Assembly: GCF_000003815.2 (NCBI RefSeq)
Contig: NC_049983.1
Coordinates: 1,353,999 to 1,417,998 of the forward strand
DNA: 64,000 bases
Direction: 5' to 3'
Source of the DNA: Branchiostoma floridae
Lineage: Eukaryota > Chordata > Leptocardii > Amphioxiformes > Branchiostomatidae
In this document: one piece after another, positions 13,330 through 23,146 of the stretch
Layout of the letters: each line of letters starts with the position of its first letter
Numbering within the stretch: position 1 is the first letter of the stretch
Position numbers and translations under genes: made by a program
The notes under the pieces: model-generated
Database searches by the model: none
Told to the model about the DNA's origin: nothing
What the model saw: the letters and a program-made list of their open reading frames with translations, nothing else

Positions 13330-13760
13330 CGTGTTTGAAGGGAACTTCAGGCCGGGACCGCTGGAAAGTGCATATTTTGAAACTCCTTCAAATTGCAGCT
13401 GTAAACACTCCCACCACTGGTCCGTGTGCTGTTCGTACTTTCTTATCTCAAACAACACACCGTCTCTTCTCCTGATCAGCACCTCAAGGTGATGCAACTT
13501 CCACTTCAAGAAGCTCATTACAGCAGCTAAACTCGGAGTTATTTTCCACCTGCCTTGCAACGGAGGTACTGAGAACATACCAGCAAGTTCCCATGTATTC
13601 TCTGCATGGTTGTATTAAAACATGCGCAACTGGTCGTCAACTGTGAACTCAGGAGCAGGGATGCAAATTTTGTTAGCTCTGGTAAATGTTTTTTTATCAC
13701 TGGCTCCCTATAGACAACCAATTGCAATGACAACACCTGTTTGTCACCAGGGTTGTGGTA
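13330..13760 (-). pseudogene. decayed kelch-domain fragment
   Basis: Minus-strand sequence retains pieces of kelch blades: NTWELAG (after a frame break in this copy), then RKYEQHTDQWWECLQLQ. The latter aligns with RKYNPHTNQWQECSQLQ of the kelch exon at 57997-58855. The duplicon II copy (36773-37108) keeps FQYNHADNTWELAGMFSVP in frame with it, matching FKYNHAVNMWEQAGVPS of the intact exon. Both copies have frame disruptions and lack flanking blades, so they are dead partial copies of a KLHL-like gene. Confidence 0.65.
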
Positions 13761-14803
13761 CTTCACAATGTGTAAGAAAAGTTGTGTTTATTTGCTAGTC
13801 TTTGGGATTTCAAAAGTTGTGAATTTCAGCCTCTCTAGTTGACGTTATTACTTTTTTGTCTTTACTTCTTTATTTACGGTACGCGAGTCGGGTCGTGATT
13901 TGTCTGGTTTGGGACCCAGTAGGTAATCAACAAGTACAATTGAATAGAAAAAGTTTTTTTTCTACGTTAAGTAGGGAAGATATCTGCTCACCCCTTAATG
14001 TGCTTATGTTGTTTCCAAACGGAAAGCATTTTGCAACTCATCAGCTAACTCAAACTGACATGGCCCAAACCCTGGGCCCCTCCTCATGCAGCCTTGGGGC
14101 AATGCCGACACCTTTATAACAAAGGGAACCTTAGATAATTGATCTCCTTTCATCACGTAAAATTCTTCGCCATGCTTAATTACAGGCCGATCCTGGCGCC
14201 ACCATGGGAAGCGAGTGTCCGCCTAAAGGTGTTTTTTAAGCCAGTTTGTGCTGTGACTGTGTTAGAACGGCGTAGTAACCGGGCATGTCGGTCACTTTTC
14301 TCAACGGAGGTGCTATGAGTTGTGACCCATTACCTTATACCGTTCTCCTTTGTTGAAATTTACATTTTTGCACCACCTTGGCTGTACTACTGTAGATTGT
14401 GAATTACCCTGTAGCTTTAGGCCATACATTATGTCAGGTAGCAATAAGTTAACCCATCCCTATGTGAAATCTTTTAGGTGCGGTAACACAATAATTTCAA
14501 CTTTCCCCAGTAATACATGTAATTCTAAGGGGACATGGATGAAACAAATGTATCAGTATCTCCACAATTGAAAAAATCAAGCCATACAAACTTACTCTCA
14601 AATGATAGTCTGTTCTGTCCACGAGTGAGTGTTTTTTTTTTTGGGGGGGGGGGGGGGGGCCCTGTATAGCATTACTTCGGGGACAAAAAAAGCGTGTAAA
14701 ACAGGGTATTTGCGGGACTCCCCACTAACAAACTTGGTATTAGGGCCCTATAGTTGGCAAATGAAACAAGCGCCCTTTCACACCCCACATACCACACAGG
14801 ACA

Positions 14804-15028
14804 GTACCAAATTCTGTCTGGTGGATAGATAATATTTTTGGTGCTGATCTATTCCATCACTTTTGTAACGTTGAAGATGACCTGCAATTTAAATTAGATA
14901 AACATGTGTCCAACGCAAGTGTTGGTAGCCTCAAAAACTATAAAACTAGAACAAAAGCTGTTGACTGGTTATCAGTACGCCATCATGTGACCGATTGTAT
15001 AACACGAGTAGACAACTACTTTAATTAG
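14804..15028 (+). pseudogene. unidentified protein fragment, repeated
   Basis: An open frame of about 74 codons reading VWWIDNIFGADLFHHFCNVE, then DDLQFKLDKHVSN, SLKNYKTRTKAVDWLSVRHH and VTDCITRVDNYFN before TAG. The composition is protein-like and the frame is preserved in duplicon II (38098-38322). A third, partial copy (22494-22632) is interrupted by a MITE. I do not recognise the family. It may be the C-terminus of a transposon-encoded protein because it travels with the repeats. Confidence 0.4.
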
Positions 15029-15690
15029 TTTACGTAACGTCTCCAATGACTACCTTTTGCAGAACAATTGGGTATGGACTGTTAAATTGAGTTGCCCATC
15101 TATCCCTGTGCACTCACATCTGTTACCAGACCCGAGCCGCAGAACAGAAGATCTAGACTACAGACAACAGTCTCACTGACCGTGGACGTCCTGACAAAGA
15201 TCCCAGTAAGTACCATACCGTAGCAGCTCGACGACACTTTGTATCTTGTTTGCAACTGGATTTTTTTTTTCTCTCTTTCGATTTGTTTGTTTAGATAGAG
15301 CGTTTATATACTAGAAAAACTTTATGGAGTTTCTGGACTTTTCTCACGTCCTGTCATATGCCTGTCCGCACGGTGTCAAACATTTTGTATCTACGATACA
15401 TACGCTAGGTCGGCCCGTGAATGAACAGTGTCCTGTCGATATGTCCACTAGCCTCTCGGCGCACAGTCCAACCAATTCGTCTTGCGCAATTGCCGGCGTC
15501 TTAAGCTCCTTTAGGCGCGGTCACACACGCGGTAACTTCGGTACAAAGGCCTGGTCGGCCCGTGAATAAGCGGTGTCCTGTCCGCTAGCTACAGCCTTTC
15601 GGCGCACAGTCCAAAAATTCGTCTTGCCTGCGTCTTAAGCTCCGTTAATACCTCCCTTCACATGTAGGGAAAATCGTTCGGACGGCGAGT

Positions 15691-15797
15691 CTGCGAGCTC
15701 TAAATTACGAGGAGGCATGACCCTGACGGGAAAGGGGAACTCTCCTATTTCTTCGTCGGCATCATGGTCATGCCTCCTCGTAATTTAGAGCTCGCAG
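15691..15797. repeat. perfect 32-bp inverted repeat (hairpin), 43-nt loop
   Basis: Left arm 15691-15722 begins CTGCGAGCTCTAAATTACGA; right arm 15766-15797 is its exact reverse complement. The loop is 15723-15765. Both arms are also intact in duplicon II (38983-39089), where only the loop shows a change. Could be a foldback element or a structured RNA; no further evidence. Confidence 0.8.
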
Positions 15798-15974
15798 CGC
15801 CTCTCGGCGCACAGACCAACAAATTCGTCTTGCGCAATTGCCGGCGTCTTAAGCTCCCTTAAGTCGCGGTCACACACGCGGTAACTACGGTACAAAGTTC
15901 AGGTCGACCCGTGAATAGGCGGTGTCCTGTCCGCTAGCTATAGCCTTTCAGCGCAAAGTCCAAACCAAAAATTC

Positions 15975-16180
15975 GCGGTCACATGTAGGTCGTTTGATCG
16001 CCGTACGATTTTTATAATCGGATTTTTAAGCAGGAATTAGCAGAGCCAAACACCCACGAGGATCCAAGAGACCGTTTTACGCAGCAAGACAGCTGAACAT
16101 GGTAGGAAACATGCATGGCTGTCCTAACAAAGCCCCATGTTAGCGATCGTAGGACGATCGCACCAATTATGTGACCGCAC
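15975..16180. mobile_element. TIR element, GTGCGGTCACAT family
   Basis: Ends GCGGTCACATGTAGGTCG and, inverted, ATTATGTGACCGCAC, with GATCG/CGATC palindromes inside each end. Same family as 39267-39472 (duplicon II) and 50115-50319. About 205 bp, non-coding. Confidence 0.7.
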
Positions 16181-17204
16181 CATTACAAATTAAAAATTTA
16201 GTTCGGCCGACGTGTTGGCGAGTTCTAAATGGTTATATTTCAGTCAAGAACGACCGACGTCCTGGTGATTACCGGGGCTTCGGACGATTTTTAGCAGCTT
16301 GGTAGTTAGCGGGTCGCTGGGAACTGCTCATAAATTCCGAAGACAATTTTTGAACTTTTTATGAGCTTTTTCGGTTGCTCTTGCCAGCAATTGTTTTTGT
16401 TTTTTCTTTTAATCACAACATTCTATTTAATGTTATTTACTCATGCACCCAGCCAAATTTCCCGACTGAAGTTTATTCTTGGTTTTAGATCTGGTGGATT
16501 TGTTGACCAGCACTTGGATGTGGAAAAAACAACTATGCACTAAGGATATTTTTCCAAATGTTTGTCTGAATGTAGATTTTTCCATATATTTGAAGCTAAA
16601 TTCCACAATACCCCCTTTCATTTCTGAAGTCAAACTGGTGCCGTGCAGTCGAAAATTGGACTGCGGTTAGTTGAAATGCAATTCTTTATGCTGGGATCAC
16701 AGTTTTGTGTGCTATTATTGTTTAAAAGTAGGCGTACACCTCCATTCTCAGGCAGTCGTCTCCGATACGCCCCAGGCATTTTCTCATTGATCGACGAGAT
16801 AGAAAGCATAGAAGAAGAAGAAGAAAAACCTGTTTGTGTGCTTGTCAGACAAATATGTTAGCTGTTAAAAAGACAATGGTAATCGAATTTCTACAACAAA
16901 ACCAACGAAAATTCTACCACTGGTTTACGGGTATTCAAATTAAAAGACATGAAAAGAAACTGTGAAAAGCTACCTTAAATTTTAGTGCTCGTACAACTAT
17001 CAGAAACCAGCAGGACGAATATTAGCCTCAACCATGCCTGTATTCAGTACACGCATATGAAAAAGAAAGTTTATTTGCATGTTCATGCTCGTATGCTCAT
17101 TGCAAGTACATGGTATATCAAAGATACATGTAACAAGGAACTGTGATAAATGTTATTATACAAAAAGACTACTGGAATACTAGTGTTGACTATATCTAGA
17201 TAGG

Positions 17205-17211
17205 TATATAA
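17205..17211 (+). promoter_or_regulatory. TATA box of peptide gene copy I
   Basis: TATATAA about 65 bp upstream of the start codon, in a sequence identical to duplicon II (40456-40462). The spacing leaves room for a 30-40-nt 5' leader. Confidence 0.5.
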
Positions 17212-17271
17212 CTGCCTCGTTTGTAACTTTAGAATTTGATCTCTCCACAGAGTTCACCAGAGCATTTGAAG

Positions 17272-18687
17272 ATGAAGGTGACATTGTCTGTCCTTTTCCT
17301 GGCTTGTGTGGTGCTTGCCGCGGCCATCCCCGCCCCACGTGAGGAGGGTCTGCAAGGCCTGCTGACCGAGATAAAAGACATGGTGGCAGGGATAGAAGGT
17401 GAGATTTGTTTATTACATCTACATTTACTACATCTACATCTACATCTACATCTACATCTACATCTACATCTACATGTCATCTACATCTACATCTACATCT
17501 ACATCTACATGTCATCTACATCTACATCTACATCTACATCTACATCTACATCTACATCTACATCTACATGTCATCTACATCTACATCTACATCTACATCT
17601 ACATCTACATCTACATCTACATGTCATCTACATCTACATCTACATCTACATGTCATCTACATCTACATCTACATCTACATCTACATCGACATCTACATCT
17701 ACATCTACATCGACATCGACAACTATATTTCCATCTACATCTGCGCATTGTCAGAATTGCATGCGATCCTGCGCATAGTCAGAATTGCATGCGATCCCGC
17801 AGGGGATGTAGCTAGGCTCCGAAGCCAGAATTGAATTTGCCCCGATGGTGTACCCCAATGATTCTATTCGTTACCGCGTTCCATGTACATTGTAAGTCAG
17901 ACTTGAATTCAATCCGGGGCTCGGCCGGACCCCAAAATACCTCGGTAGCCTCAAGGTTCGAAAGTGATAAAAAAAATCCCATGAACTATGAGCTAGTTAA
18001 TCCCTTACACCTGAGGCGAGTGAGGAAACAAGTGTGAAGGACCTTTCCCAAGGGCACGATATTGATACTCATTAGGCATTCGCACTCCTAACCACAGGGC
18101 CACCTTGGTACCTGCGCGTTTGTGATGCAATGTGTTTTGTGGCTGCATTCTAACACACATGCGACATAATGTTACAGATTGTATGTTGTCCACTGATGAT
18201 TGTTTCACGCGTGTCCATTACACGAGTTTCCATCGGTGTTTCTAACATCTCATGTATGTCGTCTCTTGTCCCAAAAGAACAACTGGAGATGGAGATGGGG
18301 AAACGAGACCAGGCTGACGAAGATGAGGACCTGGAGGCTGAGGCAGAAGGTACGTCTGACCAGTGCTGTACTGGTTGATTAATTTCCATCTTGTCATCAT
18401 AACTTTGACGTAACACTCTTCCTCATATCGTCGTTTAACTGCTTTTCACTCCCATGGATTGGTGTCAATTTTCCAGCTCTGTCTCACCTCAGCTTGACAT
18501 TTGTATTTCCTATATTTCTGACTATATTTCTTCTCTTGTCCTAACAGACCTGCAGGAGATGGAGATGGAGAAGCGAGGGCAGGCAGAACAAATTGCCTGC
18601 GGGAACAATTGCTTTAAAAAGTACCGTTTTAGTACCAAGAGGAGAATACTTTGCAAACACGATTGCAGACGTCAGCTAAAGAAGTAG
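17272..18687 (+). CDS. secreted four-cysteine cationic peptide precursor, copy I (3 exons)
   Basis: Exons 17272-17398, 18278-18349 and 18548-18687, with GT/AG borders and all junctions in phase 1, give 112 residues. The chosen ATG is followed directly by a signal peptide ([18 protein letters not shown], residues 1-18). Residues 19-76 are a pro-region; about 13 of residues 53-74 are Asp/Glu, and it ends at Lys75-Arg76. A mature peptide of residues 77-112 would follow, net charge about +9, Cys at 84, 88, 102 and 106 (C-x3-C-x13-C-x3-C), suggesting a helical hairpin closed by two disulfides. An acidic pro-part neutralising a cationic peptide is typical of antimicrobial peptide precursors; that role is inferred. 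Exon 2 repeats the start of exon 3 (EMEM-x-KR). Intron 1 carries a (CATCTA)n array and SINE-like sequence. I do not recognise a named family. Confidence 0.82.
17414..17720. repeat. (CATCTA)n array in intron 1 of the peptide gene
   Basis: Hexanucleotide array with periodic CATGTCATCTA interruptions, starting 15 bp after the exon 1 donor. It is open in all plus frames and so seems to extend exon 1, but the GT-AG exon model is conserved across both duplicons and the array length is not. Counterpart at 40665-40982. Confidence 0.95.
17860..18112 (-). mobile_element. SINE-like insertion in intron 1, minus strand
   Basis: Read on the minus strand it starts GGTGGCCCTGTGGTTAGGAG, a tRNA-like A-box region, followed by GTGCCCTTGGGAAAGG and CCTCAGGTGTAA, the same body motifs as the SINEs at 3084 and 43321. 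No clear B box or target duplication. Present in both duplicons (about 41104-41345), so older than the duplication. Confidence 0.5.
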
Positions 18688-18952
18688 AGAAACTGGAGAA
18701 TGGGACAGAAGGCATTGAATAGTTTCATTGGGTTAATACATGGATAGATGATGCTGGGCTTTAACCAAAAGCCCAGTTCTCTTAGTCCTGCTGGTGCGTC
18801 AATAATGAAGTTATGGGCCAGTAAGGCAATTGATTTTTTTGAATGACATTCGCGCGATCAATATTCACCTGTTTCCATAAATGAAATATAATATTTTTAC
18901 CCTGCTTAAAATCGTACTGAGCAGCTGTAAAAGGATCAAATACATGTTGTGA

Positions 18953-18958
18953 ATTAAA
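18953..18958 (+). terminator. possible poly(A) signal ATTAAA
   Basis: The only near-canonical polyadenylation hexamer between the peptide stop codon (18687) and the next small gene. It is followed by an A-rich run and conserved in duplicon II (42397-42402). Confidence 0.35.
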
Positions 18959-19106
18959 TGAAAAAAAGAAATATCGGGAAACATATACTAATGTCAACGT
19001 CAATTTCAATGTCAAAGAAGTAGACTAAAAATCGATATAATTGTTCGGTATTCAATACTGTAGATGTTTGCCATTTTTTAACTTTACAGACCACTTACAT
19101 ATTATA

Positions 19107-19250
19107 ATGGAGGCAACTTTTGCTTTGGCCATACTTTTTATTGGCACGCTCTCATCAGTTTGGGGATTCCCAGAGGATACCATCCATATAATCAAATCAA
19201 AATGGCCTAATGTCAAACCTTGCAGTGGGAAGAACACCCTGCTATCATAA
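19107..19250 (+). CDS. small secreted peptide candidate, copy I
   Basis: 47 codons starting MEATFALAILFIGTLSSVWG, a convincing short signal peptide, followed by FPEDTIHIIKSKWPNVKPCS and GKNTLLS. The remaining ~27 residues have a single Cys, so the frame may be one exon of a longer product. An AG acceptor with a pyrimidine-rich lead (TTTTTAACTTTACAG) lies 16 bp upstream of the ATG. The ORF and its surroundings are identical in duplicon II (42551-42694). It lies 420 bp downstream of the four-Cys peptide gene on the same strand. Two AATAAA signals follow at 19606 and 19661. No family recognised; coding status is inferred from the signal peptide and conservation, which recent duplication could also explain. 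Confidence 0.42.
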   Translation: MEATFALAILFIGTLSSVWGFPEDTIHIIKSKWPNVKPCSGKNTLLS

Positions 19251-19576
19251 CCCTAAGTTTGGTAGCAGCATTACTAAAATGTTAGCAATCACATTTTTCT
19301 TGGTTGTGTGAAACACCTTATGATAATACAAACACAGCTATTGCCAGACCCATGTCTTTATCTGTCGACAAAAACAAATGGCACGGGTTTCTGCCATAAC
19401 CAATGCAACCGAAGAAATATCATAAATGAAACAAAAGCCCTGAAACTGCCAATGATATCTGTCGACATTTGATTCATCGAATTTTGTTACTAATATCAGC
19501 AGGAGATATGGGTGGAGATAATAATTTAGATTAACATTTGATAAAGTTTGATAAGAATACACAGACGTGGTGAAAA

Positions 19577-19690
19577 TATTGGTGAATGTTTCAATATGAA
19601 AGGTTAATAAAACTGGCTACTTGTTTAAAACGTTCGGTGAATGTTTGAATATGAAATAATAATAAAACTGGTGACTTGTTTGAAACGTTG
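19577..19690 (+). terminator. tandem-duplicated poly(A) signal region
   Basis: A unit of about 60 bp (GGTGAATGTTT-AATATGAAA...AATAAAACTGG...ACTTGTTT-AAACGTT) occurs twice, each with AATAAA (19606-19611 and 19661-19666). It is conserved in duplicon II (first signal 43045-43050). A plausible 3' end for the 19107 transcript. Confidence 0.4.
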
Positions 19691-19884
19691 TCCTCTCTTG
19701 TTATTTTTAAAAGCGTTAACATTGTCAGTCGAGCCTGAGGGCGATGGGAAGGTGTTTGATGGAGGTTCTTGACAGCAGTAGCTTGGACGCTGTATAACAG
19801 TCAAACTCTAAAGTTTAAAAACTTGATATCCACCGATCAGATATCCGAGAACACTCAGTTGCACATGATCGAAACCGTATATTG

Positions 19885-20740
19885 TCGTCATTACTCGTCT
19901 GCTCACATCCTATGTAGTATGTCCGGATTTATTGCAAACGGGTAACTGTGATGAAACAGCTGATCCGAAATGTGAATTGAATTGAATGTTACAGATATAC
20001 CTTATGTAACGCTTGGCTGATTGCTAATTGACACAATGAATGCCCCAAAGCTACTGGGTAATTTACAATCTACGGCAGTAGATCTATGTATCTATGTACG
20101 CCAGTTAAAGTGTCACCTACATTGGATTGCCATATATGTATAACCCTAAACCCCTACCAAATATAATCAGTATCTACCCAAGGCTTCTCAAGTTATACTG
20201 TTCATACACTCTCTCTCACACACACACACTCAAGCACACACACACACACACAAACAAACAAACACAAATACATATAGTCACATACGAAGACAGACATACA
20301 TATGCAGATAGATACATTAGATATATGAATAGATTGATGGATAGATAGATAGATAGATAGATACATAGATAGATACATGTAGATAGATAAATACTAGTAG
20401 ATGGATGGATAGATAGATAGGTAGGTAAATTTTTATTAAAGGAGATCCGTATGAAGTCATGAAAGCACAGCCAATAGCACCTTCGTTGAGAAAATTGACC
20501 GACATGTCCAGTTACTGCGACGTTCTAACATGTATATATCAGTCACGGCACAAACAGTCAGACATTGAAAACACCAATAGAAGGACACTCGCTTCCCATG
20601 GTGGCGCCAGGATCGGCCTGTAATCAGGCATGGCGAAGAATTTTACGTGATGAAAGAAGATCGATTATCTAAGGTTCCCTTTGTTATAAAGGTGTCAGCA
20701 TTGCCCCAAGGCTGCATGAAGAGGGGCTCGGGGTTTTATT
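19885..20740 (+). repeat. about 1-kb (CA)n-containing interspersed repeat (copy 2)
   Basis: Same landmarks as 11555-12580: ACTCG...CTCACATCC, AACAGCTGATCC, CA-rich tract, (GATA)n at about 20338-20430, then the GTTCTAACA...GCATTGCCCCAAGGC block. Confidence 0.55.
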
Positions 20741-20849
20741 TCATGTCGGTTCCTTTCTTAGGGGAACAACATTAGTACATTAGGGTGTGAGCCGGCACCT
20801 TTCCTACTTTGCGTAGAAAAAAAACTTTCATCTTCAATTGGACTTTTTG

Positions 20850-21354
20850 ATTACTAGTAGTATGTCTGGATTCATTGGAAATGGGTCACTGATCAAGAAA
20901 CAGCTCGTCCGAAATGTTACTTAGGTGGGATGTTACAATTTTACCGACAAGTACCATATCTTTGAAACGCCCATCAACTTTGTTAGATGTGCTGAAATTC
21001 AAGATGTTGAAAAGGCCTTTGTCCTGCCAGGTGTATTAAAAGACTGAAAAAAAAATATGTTAGACTCAATCCATGTGCCACGAAAGGGTACAAACTCATG
21101 AATAGTGGTTAAGTTGGTGTAAGGAAACACAAGGGCCCTGTGGCCCTACATCCTGCAAGGAATTTAATGCAAACATTTTTCTGCCCAGTGCATAAAAAAC
21201 ATGTTGGTAAACTTTTTCCTTAACGTTTTAACGTTGAAGGTAACATTCTATGTACGCCTTTCAAAGTAACAATCTACATGATATACTCATGTAAGTGTAG
21301 CTCTAAACTTCTACCAAATATCAAAAGGTTCATCCAAGGCTTCTCATAGTATGC

Positions 21355-21412
<58 letters not shown>

Positions 21413-22632
21413 TACACACACACACATTCACCACACACATAAACACAAACACACACAAAGATAAACTGAAGATAGATACCTTAGATACACATATAAATAT
21501 ACAGAAAAACGTTCTAACACGGATATATCAGGCACGGCACAGACATTGAAAACACCAATAGAAGGACACTCGCTTCCCATGGTGGCGCCAGGATTGGCCT
21601 CAAATTAGGCATGACGAAGATCAATCATTTACTCTTCCTTTTGTTACGAATGTGTCACTACCCCCAAGACTTCATAAAGAGGGGCTCGGAGTTTGTGTGA
21701 TAATAGGAGTTGTGTATAATCTGTTTGATATATAGCTAACTTACCATACTGTACTCAACTTAACAAAGTCAAAAATGATTTTCATAAACGCGTTTGGAAA
21801 CCAAGCCATCGACTTATCTATCGCGAACAGACAACTGCGATAACCACCTTTGTCCATAATTGCTCACCTGTATTATTGCAGTAGGCCCTTCAGGTGTATG
21901 TCTTTCTGGGGGTAAAACACTACGAGAAAAACAAATTAAGATAATGACACCTCTGTTTGCCTGAACAATAGGCAGAATCTTAATTACAGACCCCAATCAT
22001 CAATCAATGTAATTATGCTTGTCAGTTATAACAATGGGAAGTTTTCCAATATTGTCTGAGTACGAACATCTGTACATTCAAGTTATGTTTCTGAATTTCA
22101 GACTAAGAGAAAAAAATAGTTAACATCCATTTGTCATCAAAAGACACAAAAGTTTTCACTCCGTCCGTTGGAAATGGGTCACTGTTGATCTAAAAGTTTG
22201 CAGGGTGAGTGCCCACACATGGCTGGCCTGTACCTCTATTACATGACATAGCTTTCAAAATCCCCTCAACTTACATGAGCTAAAAGATGTTGAAGATGAT
22301 GATGTTTAGTTAGGTGTGTTTAGAACTTTGCTTTTCCTCAAAAGATATCAATCCATTGGACGTAGTAGCAATAATATGCTGATCCAAAAGGTTACAAACT
22401 CATGAATATTCACGCAGTTTGCTCAAGGAAATGCCCAGGCCCTTTGGCACTACAAACCGCAAATGACAATACCAAACTCTGGTGAATAGAAAATATTTTT
22501 GGTGGTGATCTATTCCATCACTTTTGTAATGTTGAAGATGACATACAAATTAAATTAGATAATCATGTGTCCAACACAATTGTTGGTAGCCTCAAAAATG
22601 ATAAAACTAGAACAAAAGCTGGTTATCAGTAA
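20850..22632. repeat. rearranged partial third copy of duplicon sequences
   Basis: 20850-21690 repeats the (CA)n-type unit. About 21770-22200 is the reverse complement of about 12600-13010. 22494-22632 repeats the protein fragment of 14804-15028. The order is scrambled and divergence is greater than between I and II, so this is an older partial copy. No gene. Confidence 0.6.
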
Positions 22633-23099
22633 TGCCTAGGTTACACATAGCCGGCTTTGCTTTTGGCTGGATGTCGGTCGTGTGAAGTTCGGGAGTGATT
22701 CGTCTACGTTCTGGCAATAGTCTTTTTGCTTGAGAATGAGTTAGCAGAGAATTGTCTAAGGTCTTGGGGTGAATCATTGGTAAGTTGGAAACAATCTGGG
22801 AGTAAATCAGCAATGTTTATGGCGTGGTTAAGATTTAATTTGACTGCTGACTTACTCCCGAACACCAGCCGAACACTAGCCGACCGTGCCGAACACCACC
22901 CGATCACCAACCGACCCATTCCAGAGTTGCCGTTCAGAGCCGAATGTTTTGAACATTTCAAAACATTCGGATGGAGCAGCCGAACACCAGCCGACTCAGC
23001 CGAACGCCAGCCGACTACAGCCGACTAGCTCCCGAATCACTCCTAAACCATAGTCGGGAGAGATTCGGGAGCCAAATTCGGCTATATGTAACCTAGGCA
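22633..23099. mobile_element. MITE with TAA target duplication (Harbinger-like)
   Basis: Ends TGCCTAGGTTACACATAGCC and its inverted complement (one mismatch), flanked by TAA at 22630-22632 and 23100-23102. It splits a sequence uninterrupted at about 14980 and 38270, confirming an insertion. The interior has many GCCGAACACCAGCCGAC-like units. 467 bp, non-coding. A TAA target with TIRs fits PIF/Harbinger-type mobilisation (inference). Confidence 0.8.
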
Positions 23100-23146
23100 T
23101 AAGCCATCATGTGACCGATTGTATAACGTGAGTAAAAAATTAACTA

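Larger units (their letters stand above)
15029..16640. repeat. GC-rich complex repeat region
   Basis: Three imperfect units, at about 15455-15545, 15598-15650 and 15800-15890. Each carries CGGCGCACAG-CCAA, ATTCGTCTTGC and GGCGTCTTAAGCTCC, often with CGGTCACACACGCGGTAACT. A perfect hairpin and a TIR element follow. The whole block recurs at 38320-39930. No protein frame is conserved between the two copies. Confidence 0.6.

Noticed and set aside
13072-13578. 168-codon minus-strand frame with Ser-Leu-Thr-His repeats
   Set aside because: The C-terminal two thirds are the (GAGT)n array; only the N-terminal part is real kelch-derived sequence, reported as a pseudogene.
15170-15220. Possible 5' splice donor (CCCAGTAAGT) of an upstream exon of the peptide gene
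   Set aside because: Conserved in duplicon II, but no reading frame or acceptor can be tied to it, and a TATA box lies close to the real start at 17272.
16361-16543. 60-codon frame with hydrophobic N-terminus resembling a signal peptide
   Set aside because: The equivalent sequence in duplicon II (around 39652) is frameshifted and stopped, so coding is not conserved.
17236-17834. Frames of 138-187 codons running from exon 1 of the peptide gene through the (CATCTA)n array (also 40487-41273)
   Set aside because: A good GT donor ends exon 1 and the three-exon model is conserved exactly in length and phase in both copies, whereas array length and downstream stops are not.
18755-18777. Stem-loop CTGGGCTTT/AAAGCCCAG after the peptide stop codon
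   Set aside because: Considered as a structured 3' end, but the duplicon II copy has a broken stem and longer loop, so pairing is not conserved.
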